Assembly: GCA_001916715.1 (NCBI GenBank)
Contig: MNSZ01000077.1
Location: 1 to 29,601 of the forward strand
DNA length: 29,601 nt
Direction: 5' to 3'
Source of the DNA: Firmicutes bacterium CAG:24053_14
Lineage (GTDB): Bacteria > Bacillota > Clostridia > Oscillospirales > Oscillospiraceae
Position numbers and translations under genes: made by a program. Position 1 is the stretch's first letter. Every line of letters starts with the position of its first letter. This document shows, piece after piece, positions 28,879-29,601 of the stretch. A model generated the notes under the pieces. It ran no database searches. It worked only from the letters and a program-made list of their open reading frames with translations, and had not been told where the DNA came from.

Positions 28879-29601
28879 TTACTGCACGCTGAACAGGATA
28901 TCGCCGTAGGTCGGATACGGCCAGAACTGCTTTGCCGTATTGACTTCAAGCTCGTCAACACTTGCTCTGAGCGCTTCCTGCGCAGGAAGCACCTTGTCGC
29001 GGAAAACGGATGCTCTTGTGTAGTTATCCGAATACTCGTCGGCAGACTCGGCCGCGTCGGCCAATATCTGCGCATTTTTGACCGTTTCGCTCATAATGGT
29101 GCTTATCTTGGCTGCCTGATCCTTTTCAAAGCTATTGTCGATGCCGAGCTGCGCTTTAACTATGGCAGTATCGCTCAGCTGCTTTGAGTAAGCGCTTGCC
29201 GCCGGGAGAATATCCTGCCAGACCATCTCCTGCATGGTCTGCGCCTCGATGCGGATAACCTTGCAATAGTTGTCAAGCTTCATCTTATAGCGCGCTGCAA
29301 GCTCGATCTCGGAATACACTCTGTGGCGCGCGAAAAGATCGACGTTCTTTATGTCGAGATAATACGGCACGCAGTCCACCGTCGTGCGGAAATTTTTAAG
29401 TCCGCGCGCGGCCGCTTCCTTGAGCCACTCTTCGCCGTAGCCGTTTCCGTTGAATATGATGCGCTTATGCTTTTTTATAACGCTGCGGATAAGCTCGTGC
29501 AGACTCGTTTCAAAATTATCGGCATTCTCCAAAATGTCGGCATATTTGCGCAGCGACTCGGCAACGGCGGTGTTCAGAACAACGTTTGCGCCGGATATGG
29601 A
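28879..29601 (-). CDS. glnN: Glutamine synthetase type III, C-terminal part (runs off the window)
   Basis: The last 240 residues of a type III (GlnN) glutamine synthetase, which makes glutamine from glutamate, ammonia and ATP. The visible part begins ISGANVVLNTAVAESLRKYA at the right edge, continues with IKKHKRIIFNGNGYGEEWLK, and ends in the GSIII-specific C-terminal helical region: ALRASVDELEVNTAKQFWPY followed by PTYGDILF. The catalytic core and start lie beyond the window. The frame is open throughout. The end is followed closely by the AI-2E transporter gene. Confidence 0.93.
   Translation of the reverse strand, partial: SISGANVVLNTAVAESLRKYADILENADNFETSLHELIRSVIKKHKRIIFNGNGYGEEWLKEAAARGLKNFRTTVDCVPYYLDIKNVDLFARHRVYSEIELAARYKMKLDNYCKVIRIEAQTMQEMVWQDILPAASAYSKQLSDTAIVKAQLGIDNSFEKDQAAKISTIMSETVKNAQILADAAESADEYSDNYTRASVFRDKVLPAQEALRASVDELEVNTAKQFWPYPTYGDILFSVQ

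Overview
The window reads as bacterial chromosome from a Clostridia-type Firmicute, probably an uncultured gut member of the Oscillospirales. The evidence is the mix of genes (NSS transporter, Pta, class III fructose bisphosphatase, Der-PlsY, DUF512 radical SAM, DUF177-L32, DUF5685 plus J-domain protein, type III glutamine synthetase), AGGAGG-type ribosome sites, near-consensus TTGACA/TATAAT promoters and about 50% GC. The taxonomic placement is inference. No CRISPR array, IS element, integrase or phage gene was found.

Layout. 1-4.2 kb: a broken Na+-dependent symporter gene (-), an AT-rich spacer, a phosphoribosyltransferase (+), tadA (-) and an NhaC antiporter (+). 4.2-7.1 kb: a YtcJ-type amidohydrolase and pta, both (-), separated by about 300 bp with six stem-loops. 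7.2-10.2 kb: an XRE regulator translationally coupled to lepA (+); the lepA 3' end runs into a short patch of unrelated gene fragments and then a zinc-ribbon protein that has lost its N-terminus. 10.2-14.3 kb: fbp (-), an HpcH/HpaI aldolase (+), TspO (-) and a VTT membrane protein (+). 14.3-14.7 kb: a strong promoter driving an apparently non-coding, structured transcript. 14.7-19.0 kb: a (-) block with its own strong promoter: DUF177, rpmF, a DUF512 radical SAM protein, der, a divergent PlsY and tRNA-Ala. 19.1-20.6 kb: a PepSY membrane protein, an LrgB remnant and a YD-repeat lipoprotein. 20.6-22.5 kb: a three-gene (+) operon of a membrane zinc-ribbon protein, DUF5685 and a J-domain/TPR protein with a cysteine-packed tail. 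22.6-25.3 kb: a PRK06851-type ATPase (-), tRNA-Leu, a twice-deleted aminotransferase and a small membrane/coiled-coil protein. 25.3-27.6 kb: an XRE/DUF2975 pair and a two-gene membrane operon with an elaborate operator region. 27.7 kb to the end: an AI-2E family transporter and the 3' part of a type III glutamine synthetase gene.

How the genes work together. Most are housekeeping: translation and ribosome maturation (lepA, der, rpmF, DUF177, tadA, two tRNAs), central carbon and nitrogen metabolism (pta, fbp, aldolase, glnN) and transport.

The most striking feature is a recurring scar pattern. At least four loci, and perhaps six, carry short internal deletions, frameshifts or joins to unrelated gene pieces, while the genes between them are intact. 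At the lepA scar both joins fall where a short stretch reads sensibly in both partner genes, which suggests assembly joins over short overlaps or microhomology-mediated rearrangement. The sequence alone cannot separate the two. The best candidates for new biology are the non-coding transcript at 14.37 kb, the zinc ribbon/DUF5685/J-protein operon, the hairpin-rich pta spacer and the double operator at 27.6 kb.
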